A stretch of 64,000 nucleotides of DNA, taken from [Borrelia] tanukii. Its GTDB lineage: Bacteria > Spirochaetota > Spirochaetia > Borreliales > Borreliaceae. The first letter of the stretch is position 1, and every line of letters starts with the position of its first letter. Below the pieces are notes generated by a model that had not been told where the DNA came from, searched no databases, and worked only from the letters and a program-made list of their open reading frames with translations. The position numbers and the translations under genes were made by a program. The DNA is taken from assembly GCF_030436345.1 (NCBI RefSeq), contig NZ_CP124038.1, positions 1-64,000 of the forward strand, in the 5' to 3' direction. Positions 29,575 to 39,851 of this stretch are shown in pieces.

Positions 29575-31041
29575 ATGAAAGAAAGTGATGAGAATTCAAA
29601 TATTGAGCTTTTTGAAGTTAAATTAAAGCCAATCCTAGGAATAGCACCCAAAGTTTATGTACTTCTTACAGCAATAATATTACTTTTAAGTTTAATATTA
29701 ATTTTAATAATCATACCCAAATTTAAAAATCCAGGAGCATATTTAAAAATAAATTCTAATATTGCAAATACTTACATCTATTTAAACGAAAAATATATCG
29801 GCAGAACTCCACTTAATAAATATATAAATACCACTGAAGGAATTATTAAAGCAAAAAGGATGGGATTTAAAACCTACGAACAAAACATAAAAATTCACAA
29901 TAAATTTTTTGGAAACTACAATTTACAAATAAATTTAGAGCTGGTTGATCCCGAAAAGATTATTAAACAAAGACAAAAAGAGCTCTCTGTAATGGTTAAA
30001 ATAAAAAATACTAATGAAAATATAAAATTAATTCCTGTATTTTCATTAATATCTAGTGAACTCAAAGAACATCCCAAATACATTAAAAAATTTCTAAAAG
30101 ACTCTATACCTTACTTAAATTCAATCGAAATGTTTAAGGATTTTCTAGATTCATACAAAGTCGTATATTCAATAGGCCAAAGCAATAGCAATCAAGAAAA
30201 AATATGGAACTCTCTAAAAACAAATTTTGATTTAGAAAATAGAGCTATCTTTTGGTTTTTAGAAAACTTAGATAAAGATCTAAAAATGCTAACCAAAAAT
30301 GAGTCTTGGGTTAAAACATTAGCCAAAACTCTAGACAATGAAAATATTCAATTAATTTCTAAAAATGAAAAAATTAACATAAAGTTACCTGGATTTAAAA
30401 AAATAAATTCAAATAAAATCGAAAAAATTCAAAATTATGAATTAGATTCAAAAAATATTTCACTAAAATCTACATATAATATAAAAGAATTTCTTATTCA
30501 AGAGCAAAATGTTACAAAATATGAGTATCAAGATTTTTTAAAAGAAAATCCAAAATGGACATTAAATAATAAAGAGAGTTTAATAAAAGAACAGCTTGTA
30601 GATGAAAATTATCTTAAAAATTTTAATCAAATAGGCTTAAATGAGGCTATCACGGGAATATCTTATTTTTCAGCATTAGAATATGCCAACTGGTACTCTA
30701 AAAAACTTCCCGATGGATTTAAAGCAAGACTCCCCATATCACAAGAATGGGAATTGTATCAAAAAGAACCAAACAAAAAACCATTAAATATTAATGAAAT
30801 ATCAAAAAAAGTTGGATTTTGGAATTTAATGCAAAATTCGTCTTTTAACGATATTGCAATATTCAAAAATGAAAAAAATTTTTATAACGAAAATTCAAAT
30901 TTTTATTCATTGATAACAGAAATCAGAACATACTCTCATCAAAACAATAATTTACTCAATTCATCAACTAAAGCTTCTTTCTTGAAAAATTGGAGTTCTC
31001 CAAACATTGGTTTTAGATTGATTGTATCAAAGAAGGGATAG
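29575..31041 (+). CDS. PEGA and SUMF1 (formylglycine-generating-like) domain protein
   Basis: The 488-residue protein has a cytoplasmic N-terminus, one transmembrane helix (about 29-47), a PEGA domain (about 55-115; NTYIYLNEKYIGRTPL is the typical pattern) and a long helical middle. A C-terminal SUMF1/FGE-like domain (about 300-485) follows, recognisable from VTKYEYQDFL, ISYFSALEYANWYSKKLP, RLPISQEWE and the ending IGFRLI. No cysteine occurs in that domain, so it cannot be a canonical formylglycine-generating enzyme; a carbohydrate- or peptide-binding role is more likely. The smpB gene follows 11 nt downstream. It may be translated from a leaderless message. Confidence 0.8.
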   Translation: MKESDENSNIELFEVKLKPILGIAPKVYVLLTAIILLLSLILILIIIPKFKNPGAYLKINSNIANTYIYLNEKYIGRTPLNKYINTTEGIIKAKRMGFKTYEQNIKIHNKFFGNYNLQINLELVDPEKIIKQRQKELSVMVKIKNTNENIKLIPVFSLISSELKEHPKYIKKFLKDSIPYLNSIEMFKDFLDSYKVVYSIGQSNSNQEKIWNSLKTNFDLENRAIFWFLENLDKDLKMLTKNESWVKTLAKTLDNENIQLISKNEKINIKLPGFKKINSNKIEKIQNYELDSKNISLKSTYNIKEFLIQEQNVTKYEYQDFLKENPKWTLNNKESLIKEQLVDENYLKNFNQIGLNEAITGISYFSALEYANWYSKKLPDGFKARLPISQEWELYQKEPNKKPLNINEISKKVGFWNLMQNSSFNDIAIFKNEKNFYNENSNFYSLITEIRTYSHQNNNLLNSSTKASFLKNWSSPNIGFRLIVSKKG

Positions 31042-31052
31042 AAGGAATAGAT

Positions 31053-31505
31053 TTGAAGACAAACACTTTGTTTCTTGAAAACAAAAAAGCAAAATTCAAT
31101 TACTTTATTGAAGAAAAAATAAGTTGTGGAATAGTACTAAAGGGAACCGAAGTGAAATCAATAAAGGCAAAAAAATTATCATTTAATAATAGCTTTGCTA
31201 GCATAAAAAAAGAAGAATTATGGCTTGAAAACTTGCACGTATCAAAATATAAAGAAGGAAATATATTCAATCATGATGAATTAAGACCTAGAAAACTTCT
31301 AATAAAAAAACAGGAATTACAAAGACTAAAAAAATTTAAAGAAAAAGAAGGATATACTTTAATTCCTATTAGCTTTTATTTAAAAAAATCGATAATTAAA
31401 GTAGAAATTGGAATATGCAAAGGAAAAAAATTGCATGATAAAAGAGAAATACTAAAACAAAAAAGCATAAAAAAAGAACTTAGTAGAGAAGTAAAATATA
31501 AATAA
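31053..31505 (+). CDS. smpB: SsrA-binding protein SmpB
   Basis: Binds tmRNA and delivers it to stalled ribosomes; the tmRNA gene is about 15.5 kb away in this window. The 150-residue product shows the SmpB pattern: NKKAKFNYFIEEKISCGIVL, GTEVKSIKA, RPRKLLIKKQEL, TLIPISFYL, and the basic tail with GKKLHDKRE that enters the decoding centre. The start is TTG at 31053, supported by GAAGGA 6 nt upstream; no ATG is available. It probably shares a transcript with the PEGA/SUMF1 gene and ends at a strong hairpin. Confidence 0.95.
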   Translation: MKTNTLFLENKKAKFNYFIEEKISCGIVLKGTEVKSIKAKKLSFNNSFASIKKEELWLENLHVSKYKEGNIFNHDELRPRKLLIKKQELQRLKKFKEKEGYTLIPISFYLKKSIIKVEIGICKGKKLHDKREILKQKSIKKELSREVKYK

Positions 31506-31532
31506 TAAATAAAAACTCTAATTTCCAATTAC

Positions 31533-31573
31533 AATGAGTAATCACAATACAAATTGCAATCACTCATTTTTTT
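31533..31573 (+). terminator. Rho-independent terminator after smpB
   Basis: AATGAGT (31533-31539) pairs with ACTCATT (31562-31568), with further weak pairing inside, and a run of T follows to 31573. It is placed 28 nt after the smpB stop, and on the opposite strand it also lies after the p13 stop. Confidence 0.6.
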
Positions 31574-31586
31574 ATAATAAATAAAA

Positions 31587-32123
31587 CTAATAACTCTTTT
31601 TGAAAGACAGCTCAAACCCAAGAGCACTAGATTGGCCCATGTTAATATCAAAACTAGGCTCAAATCCTCCCAAAGCTATATTAAGGCTATTTTTCAGTTT
31701 CCTATTATAACTATTGGCAAATGTAAATGGAAGAATAATTTCTGTCAATCTTGTCACAGTCATAGTAAGCACACCTGCCAACATTATTCCCTTGCCCCAA
31801 GTCCATTTAAAAGCAACTTTTTTAGCATTATTACCTAAAGCTTTGATATCTAAATAAGCTCCCGTAAGTATTAGCCCTATACCAACTGCATCAAATCCAA
31901 GAATAAGAGAACCTCCAAGAACATCTCCTTGAGCAAAAGAACCTATCCCAAACCCTAAAAAAAGGTTCAATAAAAATGGCACAATAGGATCTTTTTTGTT
32001 AGTTTCATAAGCCAAAAGTTTTTCTCCTGCCCCCATATTAAAATCGCTTTTAGAATCATAAGCTTGGGCAAAGCTAGAAAAAACACAAAAGGTTACTAAA
32101 ACAAAAATTAAAAATTTATTCAT
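31587..32123 (-). CDS. p13: P13 outer-membrane channel protein
   Basis: Integral outer-membrane porin-like channel of Lyme Borrelia (BB0034). The 178-residue product has a signal peptide (about 1-20, cleavage near AQA-YDS). Three long hydrophobic segments follow: PIVPFLLNLFLGFGIGSF, then GGSLILGFDAVGIGLILTGAYL, given here by its ends GGSLIL and TGAYL, and GIMLAGVLTMTV. This is unusual for an outer-membrane protein because the segments look helical. The known protein is trimmed at its C-terminus by the CtpA protease. ATG 32123 is chosen because AGGGG lies 6 nt upstream; a further ATG at 32138 has none. It is last in a minus-strand series after parC. Confidence 0.93.
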   Translation of the reverse strand: MNKFLIFVLVTFCVFSSFAQAYDSKSDFNMGAGEKLLAYETNKKDPIVPFLLNLFLGFGIGSFAQGDVLGGSLILGFDAVGIGLILTGAYLDIKALGNNAKKVAFKWTWGKGIMLAGVLTMTVTRLTEIILPFTFANSYNRKLKNSLNIALGGFEPSFDINMGQSSALGFELSFKKSY

Positions 32124-32191
32124 AAAAAACCCCTTCATTAAAACTGGTACTATGTTAGCATATTAATGAAATTTAAAAAAGGTTTTTAAAA

Positions 32192-34072
32192 TTATTTAAA
32201 TTTAACTTTTTTCAAATTGTTACTTGAAATTCGCTTCCCAATAGAACTTCTTGATTTGACCATAAAATTCGCAATTTCAATTTTTTTAATAATGTCTTTA
32301 TTTGTCGAAAATTCTACAAATTTGGGACTTAATGAAAAATCTACAAATTCATCATTTTCTCCTAAAAATTCATAAACTTTATCTGTAATAAATTTATCTA
32401 TTTTAAATCTTTTAACATAATAAAAATTGTCAAGTTTATTAAAATAAATTATTGAAAATATTTGTTCTTTTGAATTATTTATATCATAAACCAAAGCACA
32501 TACATTCTTTTTATCTATAAATACCTTGTCTTCAATATTTTTAAGAACATAACTATTTTTCCTAAAAACCAATATTTTATCATAATAACTAGCATTTCCA
32601 ATAAATTCACCATCAAAAAGACTAGTTCCTACAAAACCTTCTGCCAAGTTCAAATAAACTTTCATATTCTTGGTAGCTATTTCTTTTACATTTTTTGCTT
32701 TGATTAAAGAAATTTCCGTCTTCCTTTGATGTTCTTTAGAATACTTTGCAAGTAATAAATCAATAAAATTTATTGAATATCCCCTTATTGAAGAAATACT
32801 GCTATTTACACTCTTTAATTCTTTATTTAAAATTTTAATATCCTTAGAATTCTTATCAATATCAAAAAGACTTATTTTTCTAATTGGAATCTTAAGCAAA
32901 TTTTCAACATCTTCTTTAAAAACTTCCCTTGAAAAAGATTCTTTGTAGCTTAAAATCTCTGACAATATTATATTTACAATATTTTCTTCTTTAGAAATTG
33001 TTTCAAGCAGTTTATAAATCTTTTTTTCAATAAAAATTTGCTCCAGTGTCTTATAAAATATTTTTTCAAGAATCTTGCTTTTTTGCAATTCAAGTTCCAT
33101 TTTTAAAATTTTTTGAAGATGGGCTGCATGAAATTTAATAAGATCTTTAATAGTGTAAACAACAGGATATCTATCGCTAAGCAGCAATAAATTAACGGAA
33201 ATTGATATCTGGCAATTTGTATAATGATATAACTTTTCAATCACTTCACTTGCATAAACACCCCGCGGCAAAGATAGTTCTATGGCCACATTCTCAGCAG
33301 TAAAATCATTAATGCTTGAAACTTTAATATAATTTTTTCTAATCGCTTTCTCAATCGAAGATATCAAGCTCTCAGTAGTCTCACCAAAAGGCAGTTCCCT
33401 TATTACAATTGTTTTTTCATCTATAGTTTCAATTTTAGCTCTAACTAAAACTTTACCGTTACCATCAGCATATTCATTAACATCGACTATTCCTCCTGTT
33501 GGAAAATCGGGATAAATATCGTAAGGCTCTCCAAGAAGTTCACTCTTTACTGCATTTAAAATCTCATTAAAATTATGAGGCAATATTTTGGCTGCCATTC
33601 CAACAGCAATTCCCTCACTTCCCTGAATTAAAATAACAGGAATCTTTGCAGGATAAAGCAAAGGTTCACTATTTCTTCCATCATAAGAAGATTCATAAAT
33701 TGTTATCTCTTTGCTATAAAGAACATCAAAAGCTAAAGGGGTTAATCTACATTCAATATATCGAGAAGCAGAAGCGGGATCACCTGTAAACAAATTACCA
33801 AAATTACCCTGCTTTTCAATAAATAGATCTTTGTTGGCAATATTAACAAGAGCCTCGTAAATTGAAGTATCACCATGGGGATGATATTTCATTGTATTAC
33901 CAACAACATTTGCAACTTTATGAAAATTGCCATCATGCATCTCAAAAAGAGAATGTATAATTCTTCTTTGTACTGGTTTAAATCCATCAATAACACTAGC
34001 AATAGCACGATCTTTAATAACATAAGATGAATATTGCAAAAAATTATCTTTAAGTACAGTTCTAATATCCAT
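32192..34072 (-). CDS. parC: DNA topoisomerase IV subunit A
   Basis: Breaks and rejoins DNA to decatenate replicated chromosomes. The 626-residue product begins with the GyrA/ParC pattern DRAIASVIDGFKPVQRR, has KYHPHGDTSIYEAL, and the active Tyr105 in SRYIECRL. The C-terminal domain is short compared with GyrA and lacks the QRRGGKG GyrA box, which marks ParC rather than gyrase. Its ATG overlaps the parE stop by one base (TAATG). Confidence 0.94.
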   Translation of the reverse strand: MDIRTVLKDNFLQYSSYVIKDRAIASVIDGFKPVQRRIIHSLFEMHDGNFHKVANVVGNTMKYHPHGDTSIYEALVNIANKDLFIEKQGNFGNLFTGDPASASRYIECRLTPLAFDVLYSKEITIYESSYDGRNSEPLLYPAKIPVILIQGSEGIAVGMAAKILPHNFNEILNAVKSELLGEPYDIYPDFPTGGIVDVNEYADGNGKVLVRAKIETIDEKTIVIRELPFGETTESLISSIEKAIRKNYIKVSSINDFTAENVAIELSLPRGVYASEVIEKLYHYTNCQISISVNLLLLSDRYPVVYTIKDLIKFHAAHLQKILKMELELQKSKILEKIFYKTLEQIFIEKKIYKLLETISKEENIVNIILSEILSYKESFSREVFKEDVENLLKIPIRKISLFDIDKNSKDIKILNKELKSVNSSISSIRGYSINFIDLLLAKYSKEHQRKTEISLIKAKNVKEIATKNMKVYLNLAEGFVGTSLFDGEFIGNASYYDKILVFRKNSYVLKNIEDKVFIDKKNVCALVYDINNSKEQIFSIIYFNKLDNFYYVKRFKIDKFITDKVYEFLGENDEFVDFSLSPKFVEFSTNKDIIKKIEIANFMVKSRSSIGKRISSNNLKKVKFK

Positions 34073-35871
34073 TAGATCAAATTCTCCATAATAAAATTCC
34101 GCCTTTCAGGAGTATTTTGTCCCATATAAAATCCTAATTTTTCTTTTATTTCTTTAATATTAAAAAGATCTACTTTTGTAAGTTTAATGCTATTAATATC
34201 AATAAAACCTTTAAATTCATTTGGAGAAATTTCACCAAGGCCTTTAAACCTTGTTACTTCACATACCCCCTTAAGCTCAAGAATAGCTTTTTGCTTCTCT
34301 TCCTCAGAATAACAGTAGGTTGTGATTTTTTTGTTCCTAACCCTAAAAAGAGGAGTTTCTAAAATATACATATGACCATTTAAAATTAAATCTTCAAAAA
34401 AAGTCAAGAAAAAAGTTAACAACAAATTTCTAATATGAAATCCATCAAAATCTGCATCAGTTGCTATTACAACCTTATTATACCTTAAATTTTCAATTGA
34501 TTCTTCAATGCCAAGAGCTACCATCATATTATAAAGCTCTTCATTTTTATATATTTCAGATTTATTTTTTTCAAACATATTTTGAGGTTTCCCTCTAAGA
34601 GAAAATATAGCTTGGGTATAAACATCTCTACAAGACACCATTGAACCCGTTGCAGAATCCCCTTCTGTTAAGAAGATCATAGTTTGTTCTGATTTCTCAC
34701 TATTGCTATTAAAATGAAATTTGCAATCCTTAAGTTTTGGGATTTTAAAAGATATTTTTTTTGCTCTCTCTCTTGCTTCTTTTCTTACACTACTTAGCTC
34801 TTTTCTAAGCCGTTCATTGTCAACTACTTTTTTCTCAATCAATTTTGCAAGTATTTTATCTTTGTACAAAATCTCAGAAATTACCTTTTGCACTTCCTTT
34901 GCAACATTGCCTCTAGTTTCAATATTTCCAAGCTTATTCTTAGTTTGACTTTCAAATATTGGGTCTTTAATTTTAACAGAAAGAGTTGCAACAAGACCTT
35001 CCCTAATATCTGTTGACGAATATGTTTTTTTAAGAAAATCGTTAATAGCTCTTACAAAGCCTTCTCTAAAGCCGGTCTGATGAGTGCCCCCATCGTTGGT
35101 ATATTGCCCATTAACAAATGAAAAATAAGTTTCCCCGTAATTATTTGTATGGGAAAAAGCAAATTCTAAGGTTTTACTAGAATAATAAACAATATCATAA
35201 AGCAAATCATCACTTTTAATTTCTGAATTCAAAAAATCTAAAAGACCATTTTTGGATTCAAAAATTTGACCATTATAGTTTATTATAAGTCCTTTATTCA
35301 AACAAGCATAATGGAAAAACCTTCTCTTCAGAAAATCTTCACTGTAAGAATATTTTCCGAATATCTCTGAATCTGCTAAAAACTCAACATAAGTACCGTC
35401 TTTATCAGAAGATTCTATTTCTTTAGATTCCAATAAGTTTCCCTTAGAAAACAAAGCCTCAAAAGATTTGCCATTTCTTGTTGATCTTACCAAAAATTTT
35501 GAACTTAAGGCATTGACCGCCTTGGTTCCAACACCATTAAGCCCTACAGAAAATTGAAAAACATCATCATTATACTTGGCTCCAGTATTAATAACCGAAA
35601 CACTCTCAACAACTTTTCCAAGAGGAATTCCTCTTCCATAATCCCTAATAGCAATAAGATTGTTCTCTTTTTTTATAAAAATTTCATTTCCATAGCCCAT
35701 AATAAATTCATCAATTGAATTGTCTATTATCTCTTTAACTAAAACATAAATACCATCATCAATATTAGAACCATCTCCTAAACGTCCAATATACATACCA
35801 GATCTTAACCTAATGTGTTCAAGAGAAGATAGAGTGATTATTTTACTTTCATCATAATTTTGAGTCTTCAT
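34072..35871 (-). CDS. parE: DNA topoisomerase IV subunit B
   Basis: ATPase subunit of topoisomerase IV. The 599-residue product has the GHKL ATP-binding motifs (EIIDNSIDE, RDYGRGIP, GLNGVGTKAVNALS) and the QTKNKLG segment. The TOPRIM domain shows EGDSATGS, LRGKPQNM and TDADFDGFHIRNLLL. The ending RRNFIMENL matches the family. parC follows with a one-base overlap, so the two subunits are made in equal amounts. The upstream gene is plsC, 20 nt away. Confidence 0.95.
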   Translation of the reverse strand: MKTQNYDESKIITLSSLEHIRLRSGMYIGRLGDGSNIDDGIYVLVKEIIDNSIDEFIMGYGNEIFIKKENNLIAIRDYGRGIPLGKVVESVSVINTGAKYNDDVFQFSVGLNGVGTKAVNALSSKFLVRSTRNGKSFEALFSKGNLLESKEIESSDKDGTYVEFLADSEIFGKYSYSEDFLKRRFFHYACLNKGLIINYNGQIFESKNGLLDFLNSEIKSDDLLYDIVYYSSKTLEFAFSHTNNYGETYFSFVNGQYTNDGGTHQTGFREGFVRAINDFLKKTYSSTDIREGLVATLSVKIKDPIFESQTKNKLGNIETRGNVAKEVQKVISEILYKDKILAKLIEKKVVDNERLRKELSSVRKEARERAKKISFKIPKLKDCKFHFNSNSEKSEQTMIFLTEGDSATGSMVSCRDVYTQAIFSLRGKPQNMFEKNKSEIYKNEELYNMMVALGIEESIENLRYNKVVIATDADFDGFHIRNLLLTFFLTFFEDLILNGHMYILETPLFRVRNKKITTYCYSEEEKQKAILELKGVCEVTRFKGLGEISPNEFKGFIDINSIKLTKVDLFNIKEIKEKLGFYMGQNTPERRNFIMENLI

Positions 35872-35891
35872 CTAAATCCTTGCTTTATAAA

Positions 35892-36629
35892 TTAAATTTT
35901 AATAGTTTCAAGCTTTTTAACTATTTGATCTCTAATAATACTAGTGAGATTCTCTTTTTCATATTCACTTAATTTTAAAATATCTATCAAAGGATGGACA
36001 TGAATATAAACAGATAGTCCAGAATTAAAAATAATATTTTTAATAAAAAAGTTATTAGTATTATAAAGAGTAACAGGAAGAATAGATGTTCCTGTCTTTA
36101 ATGCCATCTTAATTGCACCTTTTTTAAAAACCTTAGTATCCCCTCCTCTATTTCTAGTCCCTTCAGGAAAAATTCCAATAGATCTGCCTTCTCTCATAAC
36201 CTTTATTGCCTTAGCCTCAGCAGCAGCAGCAGATCTTATACTCTTTCTATTAACGAAAATAGCGCCCATAACAATTAAACCAATATTCACAAAAGGAACC
36301 CTAAGTAAAGAATGCTTTGCTAATATTACAAATGGATTATTAAACGTATAAATAAAAATTAAAGGATCCATAGCTGCAATATGATTTCCCATTATTATTA
36401 CATTGCTTTTTTGGGGAATATTTTCAAAACCTGTAACAATAATTTTAATTCCAGCAAGCCATAAACTAATCTTAATGCAAGCCCGCATCATAATAAAACT
36501 AAATTTAATAACATAACGCTCAAGTAAAAAAAATTTACAAACCAAGTAAAAGGGAAATAAAAAAAAAATTAAAATTAAAAAGAACAATAAAACATTAAAA
36601 TAAGTTATAATACTTCTCAATATTTTCAT
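35892..36629 (-). CDS. plsC: 1-acyl-sn-glycerol-3-phosphate acyltransferase
   Basis: Makes phosphatidic acid from lysophosphatidic acid at the inner membrane. The 245-residue product has a long hydrophobic N-terminal hairpin (about 8-60), the acyltransferase motif GNHIAAMDP (H-x4-D), the FPEGTRNRGG block, and the later TSILPVTL segment. Acyl chains probably come from host fatty acids. It lies between a lipoprotein gene (8 nt upstream) and parE in a long minus-strand series. Confidence 0.92.
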   Translation of the reverse strand: MKILRSIITYFNVLLFFLILIFFLFPFYLVCKFFLLERYVIKFSFIMMRACIKISLWLAGIKIIVTGFENIPQKSNVIIMGNHIAAMDPLIFIYTFNNPFVILAKHSLLRVPFVNIGLIVMGAIFVNRKSIRSAAAAEAKAIKVMREGRSIGIFPEGTRNRGGDTKVFKKGAIKMALKTGTSILPVTLYNTNNFFIKNIIFNSGLSVYIHVHPLIDILKLSEYEKENLTSIIRDQIVKKLETIKI

Positions 36630-36637
36630 AAAAACTA

Positions 36638-38170
36638 TTATCCTATTTTTTCTATTCGCTCAAGTTTTAATTTTTGCCCTTTAACTAAGCTTACATCATC
36701 TTTTAAAATTTTAATAGGATTAAGAATGATTGTAGAAAATTTTTGCTTTTGAACAACTCTCTCGTTATGTTCAAGGAAAAAAGATTCAACAATCTTATAA
36801 CTACCCATATCAATTTCATATTCAAGAACAAAATTATTATTTAAAGGGAAAATATTAAAAATTCCATAATAAATTTTATTTTCATCAATATAAGTTAAAT
36901 GGGGGTAAGAAAAATCATAAATTTTGTCCTTATATACGTAATTTCCACTAGGAATAAAATAAATATTATTACCTTTTTTTTTAACGTTTAAGACATTTTC
37001 ATCAAATCTCTTAAATGCCCCTGAAAATCCACTATTATCATAAGAATTTGTACTAGTGTCAATTTTGATTTCAATGTTTTCTTTATCTACAATTTTTATC
37101 CAAAAGTTGTAAACTATCAAATCTGAAAAAAGAGACTTCGCACTAACATTAAGGGTGTTGTAAGCTGGCTTTGAAATATATTCAATCTTTGCAACTTCTT
37201 GAGAGTTTTTTCTAAAAAGATTAATCTCACTTGATTGCCTTTCAAAAGACAAAAATAAAACTTCATCAATATCTTTGCCCTGTTTTTTATTATAATCGTG
37301 GAAGTCGTACCAAACTCCATGCAAAAATCTATAAACTTCCTCTTTGCTTAAATTCTTTAAAGTTTTATAAATATTATTATCAATCTTGCCAACTTTTTCA
37401 CTCACAGAAGAAAGATAATATTTACCCTGAACATGAGAATATTCATATTTTTCAATCTTGCTAATTATTAAATCTTCTCCCACTTTTTCATATTTTTCTA
37501 AAGAAATAGGATAGCTTTCTCTTGATCTGTTTTCTTCATAAGCTGAAGATCTTGTATACTTATTAATAAGAACAGTGCCATTAACTTTTTCAAAAAATAT
37601 GGGTTTATAAGAAGACACATCATTTAAAACAGATTTTTGAAAAACGTACAAAACAGATTTGTCTTTTAAAAATCCCTGAACAACTATATTAAAATCATAA
37701 TCACCCGTAATATCCTCAAGATACATGTTATAAGAATTTTTTGGATCAATATCTATTTGAGTTTTAAAAAGAATCGTTCCAATTTTAAATTTAGGATCAA
37801 AGCCAATAATAAACAAATACGCATTAAGATTTGAAAAATTTTGAGCTAAAACCACCTGTTCAAAATAAACATCTAAATTTAAATTTTCTTGCTGAACTGC
37901 AAGAATTTTATAACCTTTTAAATCTATAATATCTCCAAAAAAATCTTCCATTTTGTTAATTTCCAAAACATTAGAATTTAAATTTTCGATCTTGGGAGTA
38001 TATTTTACATCTTTGTTAAAAACAATAAAATCTTTGCTTACTTTAGAACAAGCAAATAATGTAAAAAAAAAGAATAAAAACAAAAATCTATAAAAATAAT
38101 TATAAAACCAAATCAATTCTTTACTAAAATTAATTTTACTATCAACTAAAACCTTTATCATAGCATTCAT
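36638..38170 (-). CDS. Hypothetical lipoprotein
   Basis: I do not recognise the family with confidence. The 510-residue product has a long N-terminal region, a very hydrophobic signal ([17 protein letters not shown]) and a lipobox with Cys41, so it is likely a lipoprotein in the periplasm or outer membrane. The unusual length before the lipobox suggests that translation may begin later than the ATG at 38170, although no better start is obvious. The mature part is beta-rich with many Tyr, Asn and Lys residues and no recognisable catalytic motif. It sits 3 nt after a PpiD/SurA-like gene, suggesting envelope-protein folding or surface function. Confidence 0.7.
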   Translation of the reverse strand: MNAMIKVLVDSKINFSKELIWFYNYFYRFLFLFFFFTLFACSKVSKDFIVFNKDVKYTPKIENLNSNVLEINKMEDFFGDIIDLKGYKILAVQQENLNLDVYFEQVVLAQNFSNLNAYLFIIGFDPKFKIGTILFKTQIDIDPKNSYNMYLEDITGDYDFNIVVQGFLKDKSVLYVFQKSVLNDVSSYKPIFFEKVNGTVLINKYTRSSAYEENRSRESYPISLEKYEKVGEDLIISKIEKYEYSHVQGKYYLSSVSEKVGKIDNNIYKTLKNLSKEEVYRFLHGVWYDFHDYNKKQGKDIDEVLFLSFERQSSEINLFRKNSQEVAKIEYISKPAYNTLNVSAKSLFSDLIVYNFWIKIVDKENIEIKIDTSTNSYDNSGFSGAFKRFDENVLNVKKKGNNIYFIPSGNYVYKDKIYDFSYPHLTYIDENKIYYGIFNIFPLNNNFVLEYEIDMGSYKIVESFFLEHNERVVQKQKFSTIILNPIKILKDDVSLVKGQKLKLERIEKIG

Positions 38171-38173
38171 TTT

Positions 38174-39676
38174 TTAATTTTGACTAAAGTTTTGTAAAGC
38201 AAAAAACGACTCATTAAAATTATTAACAAAATCTTTTTTATTCAATAAAAAATCTGTAATCAAACCACTATTTGCAATGTTAAAATTGTCAATAAGTTTT
38301 TCATTTTCGATCTCTTTTTTGATCTGATTAGATCTTTTTTTAGCTGATTTAAGGAAAAACAAATAAACTTTTTTATTCGCTACAAAAGGTTTAGACCAAG
38401 AATTTTCTTTTAATCCAAAAACAATATCATAAAAAGATTTACTATTATTAAATTCAACCAACTCTTTTAAGGTATTGGGATATATGTTGACATTATAAGA
38501 TAAATTAACAATTTCTTCTTTTAAACTAAACCGGTATTTTTCAAGAGCCTGACTTAAACTGCTAAATTTAACATCATTAAGAAAATCATTGAGCCTACTT
38601 TCCAAATAACCTTCAATAACACTTGGTTCATAAGTTTCAATATAATTTTTAACAGAGTTAATATCGCGATCTGAATTTTTATCAAAATTATGAACATTGC
38701 CAAATGCCTTATATATTTGATATTCATTTTTATTTTTAGTCTTAATAGGCTTGCTAAATTCACCTTCTCTTAAAGAAAAAATGGAATTTAGATCTTCTTT
38801 CTTTTCAACATTAAGATCTAAATCAAAATAATACTTATCCAAAGAAACAACACCTTTAAAATTAGCTATATCATCTGAATAAAGCTTAGCAAGCTCTTCA
38901 AATGGAGTTTTGTTTACTAGCTTGTCATAAGCATTCCTAGCATCATTCATATTTTTAAAACGAATGGATGCAAGCGATAAGCGTTTGAATAAATTTAAAT
39001 TTTTCTCAGCATAAAATATTGTCTCTTTATTAGAAAAATCTTGATAAGAAAGAGAAAGATATGAAATATGCCTTTCTACAGTACTCATATCTTTAATCAT
39101 ATTAAAAAGAGAATCGGGAAATATTAAATTACTATTTAAAAAAATTTTAATGTTAGAAAAAAGTATATTTTCTACCATATCATCATAAATTTTAACTTTT
39201 TGATAATCAGAAACTTTATTATATCTTTTAGAACTAAAATTTCCACTAGAGTCTAAATACTCAGGAGACTTGAATAAATTTTTATTCAACATTTCCTTAG
39301 AAATATGAAAATTATATTTTTTTATCAAATCAAAAAAAGCAACATCCTCAGCATATTTCATAAATGCCAAATACCAAACATTATAATCTATATTAATATT
39401 TTTAGCATTCCCTTGTAATCTAGAATAAAGATTTGAATAATAATTAACATACTTGGCAAACTTACTATCTTTTTTATAGTAAATAGGTTGACCTTTATAA
39501 GAACCAAATTTTAAACCAGATGAATTAGCATTATCAAACACGCCTGGAAGCAAAGGTGCAATAATAAATCCAAAAACAATTAAAATAAGAGCAAAAATAC
39601 CCCACACACCAACTTTTTTTTCTTTAGATTCAAGCACAACTAAATCATCTTTGACTTTTCTACTTCTTTTTTTCAT
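38174..39676 (-). CDS. PpiD/SurA-like membrane-anchored periplasmic folding factor
   Basis: The 500-residue protein has a basic cytoplasmic N-terminus, one transmembrane helix (about 24-45, GIFALILIVFGFIIAPLL), and a large periplasmic part. An N-terminal SurA-like helical region includes ISKEMLNKNLF. A parvulin-like segment follows (NARNAYDKLVNKTPFEELAKLYSDD; the key piece is PFEELAKLYSDD) with LREGEFSKPIKTKN, as in PpiD. The rotamase core looks degenerate, so chaperone rather than isomerase activity is likely. It is first in a minus-strand series with a lipoprotein, plsC, parE and parC. The gene is divergent from cheR. Confidence 0.75.
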   Translation of the reverse strand: MKKRSRKVKDDLVVLESKEKKVGVWGIFALILIVFGFIIAPLLPGVFDNANSSGLKFGSYKGQPIYYKKDSKFAKYVNYYSNLYSRLQGNAKNINIDYNVWYLAFMKYAEDVAFFDLIKKYNFHISKEMLNKNLFKSPEYLDSSGNFSSKRYNKVSDYQKVKIYDDMVENILFSNIKIFLNSNLIFPDSLFNMIKDMSTVERHISYLSLSYQDFSNKETIFYAEKNLNLFKRLSLASIRFKNMNDARNAYDKLVNKTPFEELAKLYSDDIANFKGVVSLDKYYFDLDLNVEKKEDLNSIFSLREGEFSKPIKTKNKNEYQIYKAFGNVHNFDKNSDRDINSVKNYIETYEPSVIEGYLESRLNDFLNDVKFSSLSQALEKYRFSLKEEIVNLSYNVNIYPNTLKELVEFNNSKSFYDIVFGLKENSWSKPFVANKKVYLFFLKSAKKRSNQIKKEIENEKLIDNFNIANSGLITDFLLNKKDFVNNFNESFFALQNFSQN

Positions 39677-39760
39677 GACACAACCTTTAATAAGTAAGCA
39701 TACTAATAATTTAACTACTAAATTATCACAATTGGAAAATTATTGCAATTGAAATATCTA

Positions 39761-39781
39761 ACTTAAGCTGTACGCTTAAGT
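39761..39781. promoter_or_regulatory. Perfect 8-bp inverted repeat between divergent genes
   Basis: ACTTAAGC (39761-39768) and GCTTAAGT (39774-39781) flank the 5-nt centre TGTAC. The repeat is in the 191-bp gap between the PpiD-like gene and cheR, immediately before a TATTAT. Both genes read away from it, so it is not a terminator; an operator site is inferred. Confidence 0.5.
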
Positions 39782-39851
39782 ATTATAGAAGTAAAAAAGA
39801 AAATATTACATTTTTAGTATGAAAACAAATCACTCTAGATCAAAAAGGAGA

